From Pseudomonadota bacterium (lineage in GTDB: Bacteria; Pseudomonadota; Gammaproteobacteria; Halothiobacillales; Halothiobacillaceae): DNA of 30,172 nucleotides. Where the stretch lies: assembly GCA_021795795.1 (NCBI GenBank), contig JAJYPA010000046.1:1-30172 (forward strand), written 5' to 3'. A program made the translations under genes and the position numbers. The notes under the pieces are model-generated. The model did no database searches. It worked only from the letters and a program-made list of their open reading frames with translations, and was not told the DNA's origin. Shown here piece by piece: positions 1 through 8,193 of the stretch. The stretch's first letter is position 1, and each line of letters opens with the position of its first letter.

Positions 1-767
1 AGACCAGATCCGTCGAGGTCCAGTTCGAAATGCCAGACTTCCCTGTCCGACCCGCGGCCGGAGAGATTCACCTTGTCCAGCAGAACGGCGGGGAAAGTGG
101 CATGGCTCGAGTATCCCTGTTTCGGAACGGGGGCCGGAAGCGGTGCTGCCGGAGAGGACTTGCCGGTGGTGAGGGTCCCCAGGACCTGCTCCATCCAGCA
201 TATGGCATCCTCTTCATAATCGACGTCACAATCGACCCGGGGGAGAAGGCGCTCGGCGCCGGCGGAAGCGAGGGCAACATCGAACGCTTTCCCCGCCTGA
301 CAAAACTTGGGATAGCTGGCATCGCCCAATGCCAATACGGCAAAGCGGCTGTCGTGCAGATCCGGAACCGGTCCATCGGTCAGTGAAGCCAAAAGCGTGC
401 GGGCACTGTCAGGCGGCTCACCATCTCCGTGCGTACTGACAATAAGCACGATGATGCGATCCCTCCGCAATTTTGCGCGACCATACGACAGCATGTCTTG
501 AACATTGGTTTGCACCCCCACAACCCGAGCCTTGGTCGCCAAAACCTCCGCCAGCCGCTTGGCGTTACCGGTCTCTGTGCCAAACAATATGGTGACCTTT
601 TCTCCGGTATCTCCCCGTATTTTTTGGGCAGGGGCGCTTTTTCCAAAGCCTGTCAGATAACCACTGGCCCACAGCAGTTGTTCGCGGTTCAAGCCCTCTG
701 CAAAACGTTGCAAGTCTTCTTGCTTTCGGGAATCCAGCAGAAAATCCGATTGATTAATCAATTCCAT
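1..767 (-). CDS. cysJ: Sulfite reductase (NADPH) flavoprotein alpha subunit, 5' part (partial)
   Basis: The reading frame opens at an ATG at 767 (MELINQSDFLL) and stays open for 255 codons to the left edge, so the C-terminal part lies outside. An in-frame TAA lies four codons upstream of the ATG, which limits the start. A flavodoxin domain is visible: the FMN phosphate loop FGTETGNAKRLAE near residues 65-77, STHGDGEPPDSA near 119, and LALGDASYPKFC near 150. A Pro/Ala linker follows, then the start of the FAD-binding region (VLLDKVNLSGRGSDREVWHFE). In CysJ the FMN and FAD domains pass electrons from NADPH to the CysI sirohaem subunit in assimilatory sulfate reduction in the cytoplasm. No convincing ribosome site precedes the start. 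A cytochrome P450 reductase-like diflavin protein is the main alternative; length and layout favour CysJ. Confidence 0.88.
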   Translation of the reverse strand, partial: MELINQSDFLLDSRKQEDLQRFAEGLNREQLLWASGYLTGFGKSAPAQKIRGDTGEKVTILFGTETGNAKRLAEVLATKARVVGVQTNVQDMLSYGRAKLRRDRIIVLIVSTHGDGEPPDSARTLLASLTDGPVPDLHDSRFAVLALGDASYPKFCQAGKAFDVALASAGAERLLPRVDCDVDYEEDAICWMEQVLGTLTTGKSSPAAPLPAPVPKQGYSSHATFPAVLLDKVNLSGRGSDREVWHFELDLDGSG

Positions 768-823
768 CGCAGCACCATTTTATTGTTTGCCAATGCTTAG
801 CCATTGCCTCTGCCCTGCGAAAA

Positions 824-1207
824 TCAAGAGGAATAGACCATTAAGGCTTTTGGCGTAGCATCTGACGTGATGTTGTGTATACGGGACCGATCAACCATAT
901 GCGCAATCAAGGCAATTTCATGGGCCACGCAGTATTGCCTCCTTGTCAAACCCCATTCCCGCAATTCATCGAGATCTAACCCCACTTCATCGCAGGGAAC
1001 TTCGAGCTCCTTGCAGGTTTTGCTATCGTTAAGAAAACCGGCCATTTCGCAAATTTGGTTGTTACCCAGTGCTGCCAGCGCCATAGCCAAGGAAAACGGA
1101 CCCAGTCCTGTCAGTTGCTCACCAATAGCGATAGTGGCGGCGTCTAAGCTACTTTTCCCGATAAGAACCGTAGCTCGTTTGAGGGCATCTTGACGATTGA
1201 TGATCAT
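824..1207 (-). CDS. Uncharacterised protein, 127 aa
   Basis: The start at 1207 is supported by AGGAG eight bases upstream of ATG. The product is soluble-looking, without signal peptide or membrane span, and probably mostly helical. The N-terminal half is Ala/Leu/Gly rich, and the C-terminal half carries acidic stretches and five cysteines spread over the chain. I do not recognise the family. It lies 56 bases upstream of cysJ on the same strand, so co-transcription is possible, but nothing in the sequence ties it to sulfite reduction. Confidence 0.6.
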   Translation of the reverse strand: MIINRQDALKRATVLIGKSSLDAATIAIGEQLTGLGPFSLAMALAALGNNQICEMAGFLNDSKTCKELEVPCDEVGLDLDELREWGLTRRQYCVAHEIALIAHMVDRSRIHNITSDATPKALMVYSS

Positions 1208-1768
1208 CTTCGGTACTCCTTTTCACACTATTTCTTTATGAATGAGCGCGTGGGTCAGTTCGCATAGGCTCTTTAGGCCTCACCGTGATCTGGTACTGCC
1301 GCCGGTGCAGATAGCTAGCCTCATGCGAGCTGAGATGGCTTGTCCCTTCCTCACCCTGGCAGAAACTCGTCAGGGACAAAGTCTAGTCGAGGATGTACAA
1401 AAGCTGAAAGACTGATATGTTATATCTATATGCCTATTAGTTAGAATAATCATGATGCCCATGAACCTGCCCGATTAGTACCGGTCTTCACACCCTCATC
1501 ACACGCGCCGCAGAACGGCAAGACCGTACCATGATGGATTTTGTTGTGGCGGTTGTCCGGGATGCCGCACAACCGGCCATTGAGCAGGCTGAGGTCATTC
1601 GTCTCTCGCTGGTGGACCAGGAATACTTGCACAGATAAGATCTGTGTAACGATGGCCGGCTGCCCGTCACTGCTCCCGCGCCACCTGCGATCGCCGCGAT
1701 CCGATTGAAGGGTAAGGCCAGATCAAGAAAGGCGCCTTGTTTTTTAGTGTTTACAACTGAGGTGTGAT
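1208..1768. other. Gap without a recognisable gene
   Basis: About 560 bases with only short overlapping open frames on both strands. On the plus strand an open frame ends at 1638; its last part (from ATG 1530: MMDFVVAVVRDAAQ, ending VDQEYLHR) has protein-like composition and could be the tail of a decayed gene. I could not assign it to a family. Confidence 0.35.
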
Positions 1769-2047
1769 ATGCGTGTGCGTCATGTGATTATTGCGGCATT
1801 GATAGTTACAACTATGGGTTTATCCGGATGTGCTGTGCGGCCACCAGAAAAAACCTTGGTAATTGGAACGACTTACACGGCGGCATTATCTATGGCCATG
1901 CTTAAATTCAAGGTCTTATCCTACAAAGGGGATGGTTGGTATACCGTTCAACTAATCGGTAGCAATATGGCACCTTTTAGCACCACTAAACCAGCGATGA
2001 TCAATTCACATGCACTTTCTATTCTGCAAAAAATTAGCGGTGATTAA
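1769..2047 (+). CDS. Small lipoprotein, unknown function
   Basis: The 92-aa product begins with a basic N-terminus and a hydrophobic stretch ending in the lipobox LSGC (Cys21), so it should be exported and lipidated. GAGGTG precedes the ATG by four bases. The mature part is short (about 72 residues), contains no further cysteine and has a pattern suggesting a small beta-rich domain (YTAALSMAML, VLSYKGDGWYTVQLIG). No family is recognised. It stands alone on the plus strand, with the neighbouring 2192-2629 gene convergent to it. Confidence 0.65.
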   Translation: MRVRHVIIAALIVTTMGLSGCAVRPPEKTLVIGTTYTAALSMAMLKFKVLSYKGDGWYTVQLIGSNMAPFSTTKPAMINSHALSILQKISGD

Positions 2048-2191
2048 TTCATTCGCAGTAGCCCGTCATCCGGCCGCCGCGCCATCCATAGAGGCCACTC
2101 CGGCGTCCGGCCAACAACCCTCCGAACAGTCCACGCAAAATAACACACGGCAACCCTGCCATCGGCCACCGAACCATAGACCAGATCACAG

Positions 2192-2629
2192 TCATTTTTC
2201 TGGCCAATCTTTCCTATACAGTCTTTCTTCCTGCTCCTGGTGCCGCAGATAGTTTTCATAGGATGGGATCATTTTCAGCTCCAGGCCGATGAATGGGCGC
2301 GGCTCCGCCAGCACTTTCGCCCGGTAATCGGAAAGTTCTGGGTGCCGTTCCAGAAACGAAGCCATTTCCCCTAGTTTATTTGGCGGAATGGGCTTATATT
2401 GATCATAATGATCCTTGGAGAATGCCACACGGGGGGCTTCCAGTGTCATCCATATGATGAGAGATACCGCTATGGACAGAACATGCGGGTGGAATGATCC
2501 CCATATCAAGTAAATGGCCGATGCCGATATCGCAGCCGCCATAACAGAATAGATTAGAAGAGTCAACGTGATTATTTTCTTTTTTCTTTCAATCTCCGCC
2601 ATGGTCAGTGGTTTCTCGTAGAAGTTCAT
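2192..2629 (-). CDS. Two-helix membrane protein, unknown function
   Basis: The start at 2629 (MNFYEKPLTMAE) is chosen over an upstream ATG at 2683 because GGAGG lies six bases before it. The 145-aa protein has a charged N-terminal segment, two adjacent membrane spans (about residues 20-45 and 50-66), and a long hydrophilic tail with several Pro and Tyr residues that probably lies in the cytoplasm. The tail has no cysteine. I do not recognise a family. It is convergent with the small lipoprotein gene to its left and faces a 425-base gap upstream. Confidence 0.6.
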   Translation of the reverse strand: MNFYEKPLTMAEIERKKKIITLTLLIYSVMAAAISASAIYLIWGSFHPHVLSIAVSLIIWMTLEAPRVAFSKDHYDQYKPIPPNKLGEMASFLERHPELSDYRAKVLAEPRPFIGLELKMIPSYENYLRHQEQEERLYRKDWPEK

Positions 2630-3055
2630 AGCATTCCTCCAATCTTGCGAGTTAATTATTTCCGCGCAACTATATATTGGCATGCGTTGGGCGCGGAAAA
2701 AATGCGTTGGCGCCCGTTATATGGGGCTTCCTCTAAACAGAGTGCCTTTCAAGCCGTCAAGTGTTATAGCACTTGGCCATGCACTTCGGAGAAGAGCTAT
2801 ATATATTTCAAGTAGCTGGCAATTAACGCCAAAGGTTGCACCCTCCCTCCACGAATTTGGCCATCAACATTGCTCGTCTCAAATTTATGTTGCCATTTAC
2901 CTCTAACTGTTCACCCACTCGGGGGTTGTGGTGAGATTGAAGCTTCCGCTGAGAATGGCTCTGGCCGGATCCATTGCAGCCCAATAACGGTGCCCACACA
3001 GACGTAGCACAGCATTGGGCAATAACTGGGAGTCATGGGGTTCTTCAGAATTGAA
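2630..3055. other. Gap without a recognisable gene
   Basis: This AT-variable stretch contains a 74-codon open frame on the plus strand (2682-2906) without a ribosome site or family resemblance. On the minus strand, around 2900-3010, there is a short protein-like frame (with the stretch ILSGSFNLTTTPEW) that may be a gene remnant. Nothing can be named. Confidence 0.3.
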
Positions 3056-3748
3056 TTAGGCAAGTACATCATTTACAGCCTCGCTTATCGAAGATTTTTC
3101 ATTCGAATCTGGGGGCCAGCTGGGCAGCAGGCGCTGGCAAGCGCGGGCAAAGGCGCCCAAACGCCGACCCGTATAGAACCAATGGCAACAGCGCCGTGTC
3201 TCTTCCACACTGCTCAGGCGTCGGCCGTCGAATTCTCGGCCAGGGTAGATCAGATATTCACCAGGGAAAGTGAGTAAGCGTGAAGTGATACTCTGGTAAA
3301 GTTGTGCGATGTTGCCAACCTGCGGGGCGCAGCTGCCTACGCCACCGGCGAGAAGTGTTTCACCCGTGAAGAGACGATCTCGCCACTGGTAGGTCACCGC
3401 GCAGGGGCTTTGCCCGGGCGTATGGATAACTTTTAAGGTTTCCTCGCCGAAATACAGGGTGTCACCTTCTCTGGCCCGCAAGTCGGCGTGGACACTGGGT
3501 GCCAACTCATGCAGAACTACGCGCCCATCGGTGGCGGCTTTTAAGGCTAAGGCCGTGTGGTCGTGATCCAGATGGATACAAGTTACTAAAATATACTGAA
3601 GCGAAAATCCTCGCCTCGCTATTAACTCAAGCAGGGATTCAACGACAGATAGCACTGGATCGACCACAACCGCCATGCGTGTCACTGGGTCAGCAAGGAG
3701 ATAGCTGAGCCTTTGGGTCTTTTGGTCATAAAATTGACGGAATATCAT
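3056..3748 (-). CDS. Metallo-beta-lactamase-fold protein, persulfide dioxygenase (ETHE1)-like, degenerate metal site
   Basis: The start at 3748 (MIFRQFYDQKTQ) matches the usual N-terminus of the ETHE1/SDO group; AGGGAGG lies upstream and AAGGT closer in. The 230-aa protein keeps the family frame: TCIHLDHDH (56-64), HTPGQSP (109-115), FTGETLL (127-133) and YPGREF (168-173). Family members oxidise glutathione persulfide at a mononuclear iron. Compared with THxHxDH, SPGH/TPGH, FTGD and PxHDY, His57 is Cys, His113 is Gln, Asp130 is Glu and His171 is Arg, so two of the three expected iron ligands are changed. The tail after about residue 185 is Arg- and Cys-rich and unusual. A role in sulfur metabolism fits the organism, but persulfide dioxygenase activity is doubtful. 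Confidence 0.75.
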   Translation of the reverse strand: MIFRQFYDQKTQRLSYLLADPVTRMAVVVDPVLSVVESLLELIARRGFSLQYILVTCIHLDHDHTALALKAATDGRVVLHELAPSVHADLRAREGDTLYFGEETLKVIHTPGQSPCAVTYQWRDRLFTGETLLAGGVGSCAPQVGNIAQLYQSITSRLLTFPGEYLIYPGREFDGRRLSSVEETRRCCHWFYTGRRLGAFARACQRLLPSWPPDSNEKSSISEAVNDVLA

Positions 3749-4195
3749 GAGTACCTTGAATTCCTCCCTGAGAGTAGCCGCACCGACACGGCCGCCGAAG
3801 TGCCATAGGCCGCTCTGCGCAGAACCAACAGAAAATTTGATGGAAGTATAAACTGAAACAGAGTGCGCAACCAAGGAGCGAAGGCGACGTGGGGTACCGC
3901 GGTGACGGCCTTACGGGGTTGGGGGAACGGTGCAAAGTCTGGTCGCGGAAAAATCAGGTTTACTCGCTGCGCCCCTTATCCTTCACGGATAAATGCTGGG
4001 TACCATTTTTTCGAGCTTGGCGCCCTCTGTAACCCGGCCCGGAAGTTGGGAGAATTGACCGTAGGGTATCCCTCAATTTTTGGGATAGATGCTGCCGGTT
4101 TGTCACAGATGGCATGGATGCCTCCCCCTACACAGGACCGGCAGCGGGAGCTTCAGAAGGGAGTCCTCGCTTGAACCGGACGGCATCAAGGTAAT
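3749..4195. other. Gap without a recognisable gene
   Basis: A 103-codon plus-strand frame (3863-4174) is open here but has no ribosome site at its ATG and no family resemblance that I can defend. The stretch lies between the divergent persulfide dioxygenase-like gene and the IS110 remnant and may contain further insertion-sequence debris. Confidence 0.3.
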
Positions 4196-4272
4196 GGGAT
4201 GAACCCCTCCTTCCCCTCAGCCATGGTCCGATGCCACGATGAGGGGGTCCACTTAGGAAGGAGGATCATCCC
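4196..4272 (+). promoter_or_regulatory. Leader hairpin that can sequester the IS110 transposase ribosome site
   Basis: The left arm (4196-4214) contains GGGATGA and CCTCCTTCC; the right arm (4256-4272) contains GGAAGGAGG and TCATCCC. They are inverted complements with a small internal asymmetry. The right arm contains the Shine-Dalgarno AGGAGG that sits directly before the GTG start at 4273. The terminal loop is about 41 bases. Confidence 0.5.
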
Positions 4273-4533
4273 GTGAACGAGGTTAAGACCATTGGCATTG
4301 ATTTGGCAAAGAATCTATTCGCGATCCACGGCGTTGACGTTGCCGGAAAGCCCATATTCCGCAAAATGGTACGCCGGGGGGAACTCTTGGAAACGCTGGT
4401 GAATATACCGCCCTGTGTGATCGGTATGGAGGCTTGCGGCGGATCTCACCATTGGGCACGGGAAATAAAAAAGCTGGGTCATGAGGTACGCGCCGTCACT
4501 GTGCGTAACCAGACCATCGCCCTCTTATCTTAA
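4273..4533 (+). pseudogene. IS110-family transposase, N-terminal fragment
   Basis: A GTG start at 4273 follows a strong AGGAGG. The frame codes for the N-terminal part of a DEDD (RuvC-like) IS110 transposase: IGIDLAKNLFAIHGVD carries the first catalytic Asp (residue 9), and VIGMEACGGSHHWARE carries the Glu. Similarity stops near residue 80 (EVRAVTVRNQ), and the frame then closes by chance just inside the convergent DsbG-like gene. The two downstream catalytic Asp residues and the Ser-containing C-terminal domain are missing; full members are usually 300-400 aa. No right end is visible, so this is an inactive, truncated copy. Confidence 0.8.
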
Positions 4534-5100
4534 ATGTGGTAATAATGCAATTAACCTACGCCGTGATATCAATCCCGTACTTATTCTCACCCCGCCACTT
4601 TCCGTCTGGTATATTATGGCAGGGGTTCCAGTTATATCCAATGATCTCATGATAGCGAGGTTGTTACGAAGTTTTTTTCTTGTCGCGCCGCTAGCTATTG
4701 ATTTGGGTAACGTGGCAGTATTTTCGCTACGCAATGCATTGCCCACGACTTTTTCAAAATGCTGCAATGCGGACAGCGGATGCGGGGCCTGCAACCAGGC
4801 TGCGGCTTCGCCGAGACTGCTAGGAGCCAACAAGGCCACAGGTATGTATCTCACAGTTAATTTCCCAGAGTTGATCAGCTGTACCTCGTTTTCGTATAGT
4901 ACATGGCAATATGGGCAATTTGGATCCTGAACATCATAAATAATAGGACCATGTGTTCCATCCTGAATATATGTAGCACGATGCGGTAGCGTTTGAGTCC
5001 ATAATATATTTGATTTAACATTATCATGTTGCGCATCCTTGGCCATGGCGATGCCTATGCTTAGCAGGCACAGTGTACAGAACATCACAAATGAGGTCAT
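4525..5100 (-). CDS. DsbG/DsbC-like thiol:disulfide interchange protein (copy 1), periplasmic
   Basis: The 191-aa product has an N-terminal signal peptide (cleavage likely after AMA, residue 20) and then a single thioredoxin-fold domain. The active site is CPYC (Cys62-Cys65) within YDVQDPNCPYCHVLYE, and the cis-proline loop is TGTP (Pro160). CPYC is the DsbG-type motif. The N-terminal dimerisation domain of classical DsbC/DsbG is absent. Such proteins isomerise or reduce disulfides or protect single cysteines of exported proteins. The gene follows the CtaG-like gene by 140 bases on the same strand, which suggests a role in maturing cytochrome oxidase or c-type cytochromes; that is inference. 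Two further paralogues lie in this window, at 12823 and 16628. Confidence 0.8.
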   Translation of the reverse strand: MTSFVMFCTLCLLSIGIAMAKDAQHDNVKSNILWTQTLPHRATYIQDGTHGPIIYDVQDPNCPYCHVLYENEVQLINSGKLTVRYIPVALLAPSSLGEAAAWLQAPHPLSALQHFEKVVGNALRSENTATLPKSIASGATRKKLRNNLAIMRSLDITGTPAIIYQTESGGVRISTGLISRRRLIALLPHLR

Positions 5101-5180
5101 GCTAGTTCCTTAAGATATCCGTTATCCTGCGACCAACCAGATCGATGCCATTAGAATAAAAAAGATTTACAGAGAGGCAA

Positions 5181-5200
5181 ACAGTGTCGGTAGGCACTGT
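5181..5200 (-). terminator. Possible weak hairpin terminator between the CtaG-like and DsbG-like genes
   Basis: The six-base arms ACAGTG (5181-5186) and CACTGT (5195-5200) are complementary, with eight bases between them. On the minus strand only two T follow directly and on the plus strand a short GCTTTT follows, so termination would be inefficient at best. Confidence 0.25.
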
Positions 5201-5240
5201 GCTTTTCATGCTGCTCATTTATTGACTATTAGAGGATACA

Positions 5241-6182
5241 TTAGTCTTCGCTATCAACAAAAAGGTGCGTTTCTGGGTCATGTAAAACATCTTCCATCCA
5301 TCGCCAAAAGTGCCAACTTACGAGACACATTGTCGGCAATGATAGCGCCATCATTGCTATCCCGGCAAAGCGTTGGTCTGATAGCGGAGTTATCCCCCAA
5401 AGCATATGGGATGACTTCATAGGATTCATGGTTGTGGAACTCCAGAACCACATCCCACCCATTCCCATCATGGTCAACTCGGTTACAAATACATAGCCTG
5501 CTTTTTGCAAATGATTTCTAAAATTTGGTAATGATGGAAAAATTTTAAGAGACTGCATCCATAGCACAACCCCCACAGCAAGATACATTCCGGGTAACAA
5601 CGTGAATATAACGCTGTATTTTAACCCAAGATACATCTGGCTTGACATACTCCACAAAACCAACAATAACAGCAGAGTCATGCCGGTCACTGCCGGACTG
5701 TGCACGAACCTAAAAAGCCCATATAAATAGCGCTTATTATTGTTAGTAACGGCCATATTAAATGGCAGCCCCAACACTAAAAGTGGTGCTGCCAGCTCGA
5801 ATTCGCCCATTAACTTTATAGTGTAAACGGTCATAGATCTATGAACCAAAAAGTTCATTGGCGAATTCCATAGAATAATTGCCAGAAGCAGCCCGGCAAC
5901 AAATGACCACATCTTCCATTGCGGCCACTCAATATGCGGTCGTCCTTTAGCAAAGTGGCTGTCATACTTATAAAGGTATTGCCCCATAACTGCCATTGCG
6001 GCCAATAATATAATAGGATTTATGTACAAAAACCAGGAGGTAGCATAGCCATGCTTTCCCCCCGCCATAAAAAATCCAACAGCATACATTGACAACACTG
6101 CCAATATTGCCGTCGTGGCGATTGCTTGATGTGCCATAAGGCCTTTAATCCATACAAGCATATTCACTGGCGTTTTCTTCAT
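5241..6182 (-). CDS. CtaG-like (caa3-type) cytochrome c oxidase assembly membrane protein
   Basis: The start at 6182 (MKKTPVNMLVW) is preceded by GGAGG seven bases upstream; the longer frame to 6332 has no such site. The 313-aa product is very hydrophobic, with about seven membrane spans. It resembles the caa3_CtaG family (PF09678): HRSMTVYTIKLMGEFELAAPLLVLGLP corresponds to the central His-containing helix and the PLLVLG signature, and PLSDQRFAGIAMM to the C-terminal PLxDQxxGG region. Family members assist copper insertion into haem-copper oxidases. The expected QHM-type histidines are only partly kept (His in LVHRSMTVYT), so function may have drifted. It probably forms a transcription unit with the downstream DsbG-like gene. 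Confidence 0.7.
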   Translation of the reverse strand: MKKTPVNMLVWIKGLMAHQAIATTAILAVLSMYAVGFFMAGGKHGYATSWFLYINPIILLAAMAVMGQYLYKYDSHFAKGRPHIEWPQWKMWSFVAGLLLAIILWNSPMNFLVHRSMTVYTIKLMGEFELAAPLLVLGLPFNMAVTNNNKRYLYGLFRFVHSPAVTGMTLLLLLVLWSMSSQMYLGLKYSVIFTLLPGMYLAVGVVLWMQSLKIFPSLPNFRNHLQKAGYVFVTELTMMGMGGMWFWSSTTMNPMKSSHMLWGITPLSDQRFAGIAMMALSLPTMCLVSWHFWRWMEDVLHDPETHLFVDSED

Positions 6183-6866
6183 GTTGACACCTCCACTCTT
6201 AATTATGCACCTGCCATTCATATGTCCTGGCCAAGGCTGTGCGGGGTAGGACAATCTGGTAACGATACTGCTGCACCTCAGGCAACATTGCCCTGAAAGT
6301 ATCTGGTCTGCGATTTCGGCATGGCAACCCAATAGGCCAAGAATGATACTTTCAAGTACATCAATGCATCCGCCGGAATAAGAGATGGCATGCCATATTG
6401 CTGAATATGGGAATACTGTTTGCTTTTGTGGCTTTTTGTAGAATTAGTAATCATTTTATAGCCGAGCATCTTCGCCGGACAGGATAGCGCACCAACTGAC
6501 AGGATATTTCGCTTAGCACTCCTGCTATTTTTTGAGCTCATTCCGCTACGATTCGTCGATGTTGGGCATTTTTAATGCCGTTCCAGCATACTATCTTGAT
6601 GAAATGTGAAAGACACTTTGAGCGACCTAACTGTGATTATACATAAAAAGACCAATAAATACCATTTTCAAGCAATTGAAATGACTACCGCGGGCAATGA
6701 AGCGTTGGTTTCCGACGCCCAAATTATACATCCGCTTCGTGCTTGATAAAAATCAGCATATCACCGCGCTCTAATGCACAACACAATCAACCTTCTCCTT
6801 GACGACCATACCCATTTGCACATAACTGCCATCACCCGCATGCCGTAATCCCACGCCAAAAATAAG
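6183..6866. other. Gap without a recognisable gene
   Basis: About 680 bases between the CtaG-like and psiE-like genes. A minus-strand frame of 87 codons (6278-6541) lacks a ribosome site and resembles nothing known to me. The stretch is AT-rich and probably carries the promoter of the CtaG-like gene, but no clear -35/-10 pair stands out. Confidence 0.3.
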
Positions 6867-7355
6867 TTATACCCCGTCGTGTCGGGGCGGGAACTGGACT
6901 GCGGCGACCCGCGCCGCCACCAGGACTGCTAATAGGGCGGCGATAGCCAAGAGTACCGGCGAATCCATGCGGTGAGCGTAAAGACCAATAAACATCTCGC
7001 GCAAAACGAAAACGATACCCACCTCGGCCAGCACTCGCAAGCGGAGGCGATGAAACTCCAAATAATCTGTAAAGGTGCGGAAGAGTTCAATGAGGACAAA
7101 AGTGGAGAGCACATCAATGACAAGGCTTTGTCCGAGACTCTCAACGAGGCCGTGGACATGCGCGACGCCCTGGACGGCAGCGGCATCGCGCAGAGTGCTC
7201 ACTGCAACCACAAAATCATAAACCAGACCAGCCAATGCACCCAGCAGGGTGAGCAGCATAACAAAGATCAAGGCTATAACAATGAGATCCAGCAGCTTGC
7301 CATAAAAACGCAGGGTTCTACCTCGAGCCCCGGACACCAACTCTCTCGGCACCAT
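6867..7355 (-). CDS. PsiE-family (phosphate-starvation-inducible) membrane protein
   Basis: The start at 7355 (MVPRELVSG) is chosen because AAAAGGGG lies about six bases upstream; ATGs at 7382 and 7415 are possible. The 162-aa protein has four membrane spans. The third to fourth region carries the family signature: IELFRTFTDYLEFHRLRLR, then VLREMFIGLYAHRMDS. This matches the PsiE family (PF06146), small inner-membrane proteins of unknown biochemical role, named after a phosphate-starvation gene. The stop codon lies just after a CCCCG/CGGGG hairpin (6872-6887) that may help end the transcript, although its T-run begins several bases later. The neighbours give no clue to function. Confidence 0.75.
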   Translation of the reverse strand: MVPRELVSGARGRTLRFYGKLLDLIVIALIFVMLLTLLGALAGLVYDFVVAVSTLRDAAAVQGVAHVHGLVESLGQSLVIDVLSTFVLIELFRTFTDYLEFHRLRLRVLAEVGIVFVLREMFIGLYAHRMDSPVLLAIAALLAVLVAARVAAVQFPPRHDGV

Positions 7356-7752
7356 CCCATTCCCCTTTTGCCGTTCTGGCATAGACCAATCCGAAGTCCT
7401 TGTAGGCTGACGCAAGTAGGACCGCGCGCATTACGGCCACGAAAATTCAGATGTGAATCATTTTTTATCTGTCAGCAAGATAACTATCCTTTCGGATCAT
7501 GGCCGCCTCGTTGTTGACATTCCAGGATCTTTCAGAGAATCCGCCATCTCCATAGAAAAATCGATAGCGTTCATGATCTCCCGGTGCCAGCTACCGCCTC
7601 TTTGGAGAGAAAAACGTCCCGTGAATCAGTCTTTCCGGGAAGATATAGCTGAATAAACTCTGCTCTCCAACCTTCATTTCGCGCATGCAATAGATCTCCT
7701 GACTTCCGTACTATGCCCATTATACCATGGATTTTTTGAGCATCCCCAAGAT
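7356..7752. other. Gap without a recognisable gene
   Basis: A 67-codon plus-strand frame (7453-7656, GTG or ATG starts) has a protein-like composition but no clear ribosome site. On the minus strand a 25-codon frame starting near 7575 has GGGAG three bases before its ATG, closer than usual. Neither can be named. Confidence 0.25.
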
Positions 7753-8193
7753 TTATCCACCGCTGCCATTAAAGCGACATGTGTGTCCAGAATTTTCGGG
7801 ATATATCTCAGAGATTTTTATCCATCTTTCCTTATCAGCCATCTGTACCTTGACGATTGGCACCCTTATCTTCACAACCATACCACATTGGGACTGATCG
7901 CCAATTTTTATGTGTTCACGGAATTTCACTATTTCAGCAGACAGCTTGTCATCTAAGTTGGGCGCTTCGTTTTTTGGTGTACTAGCTACCTGGTGTTGAT
8001 GATCAGGTATTTCATTGGAACGCATTATAACTCTCGACGACTGTTTTTCCGGTAGGGCGGAAATTTTTTGGATATCCTGCTGAGATGCGAGTCCTTCGTA
8101 ATAACTCGCTTGTCCTTTATCTTCAGACATCGCACACCCGGAGAGCATTTGCACAATAATAAATGCTATAGTTAATTCAGCTATTTTTGCCAT
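7753..8193 (-). CDS. Lipoprotein, unknown function, 146 aa
   Basis: The ATG at 8193 follows AAGGGAAAG with good spacing. A short hydrophobic N-terminus ends in the lipobox LSGC (Cys20). The mature protein has a low-complexity, charged middle (residues 40-90) and a C-terminal domain with two cysteines (QCGMVVKIRVP and GHTCRFNG) separated by about 40 residues, a plausible disulfide in the periplasm. I do not recognise the family; a role in an envelope or conjugation apparatus is possible but not shown. Confidence 0.6.
   Translation of the reverse strand: MAKIAELTIAFIIVQMLSGCAMSEDKGQASYYEGLASQQDIQKISALPEKQSSRVIMRSNEIPDHQHQVASTPKNEAPNLDDKLSAEIVKFREHIKIGDQSQCGMVVKIRVPIVKVQMADKERWIKISEIYPENSGHTCRFNGSGG

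Noticed and set aside
68..646. Minus-strand open frames 68-376 and 380-646 and plus-strand frames in the same place
   Set aside because: They lie in other registers of the clear cysJ frame (1-767), which has flavodoxin motifs; they are shadows.
6859..6887. Intrinsic terminator at the end of the psiE-like gene
   Set aside because: A CCCCG/CGGGG stem exists, but it overlaps the coding end and the T-run begins about nine bases after the stem; too weak to list as a terminator.
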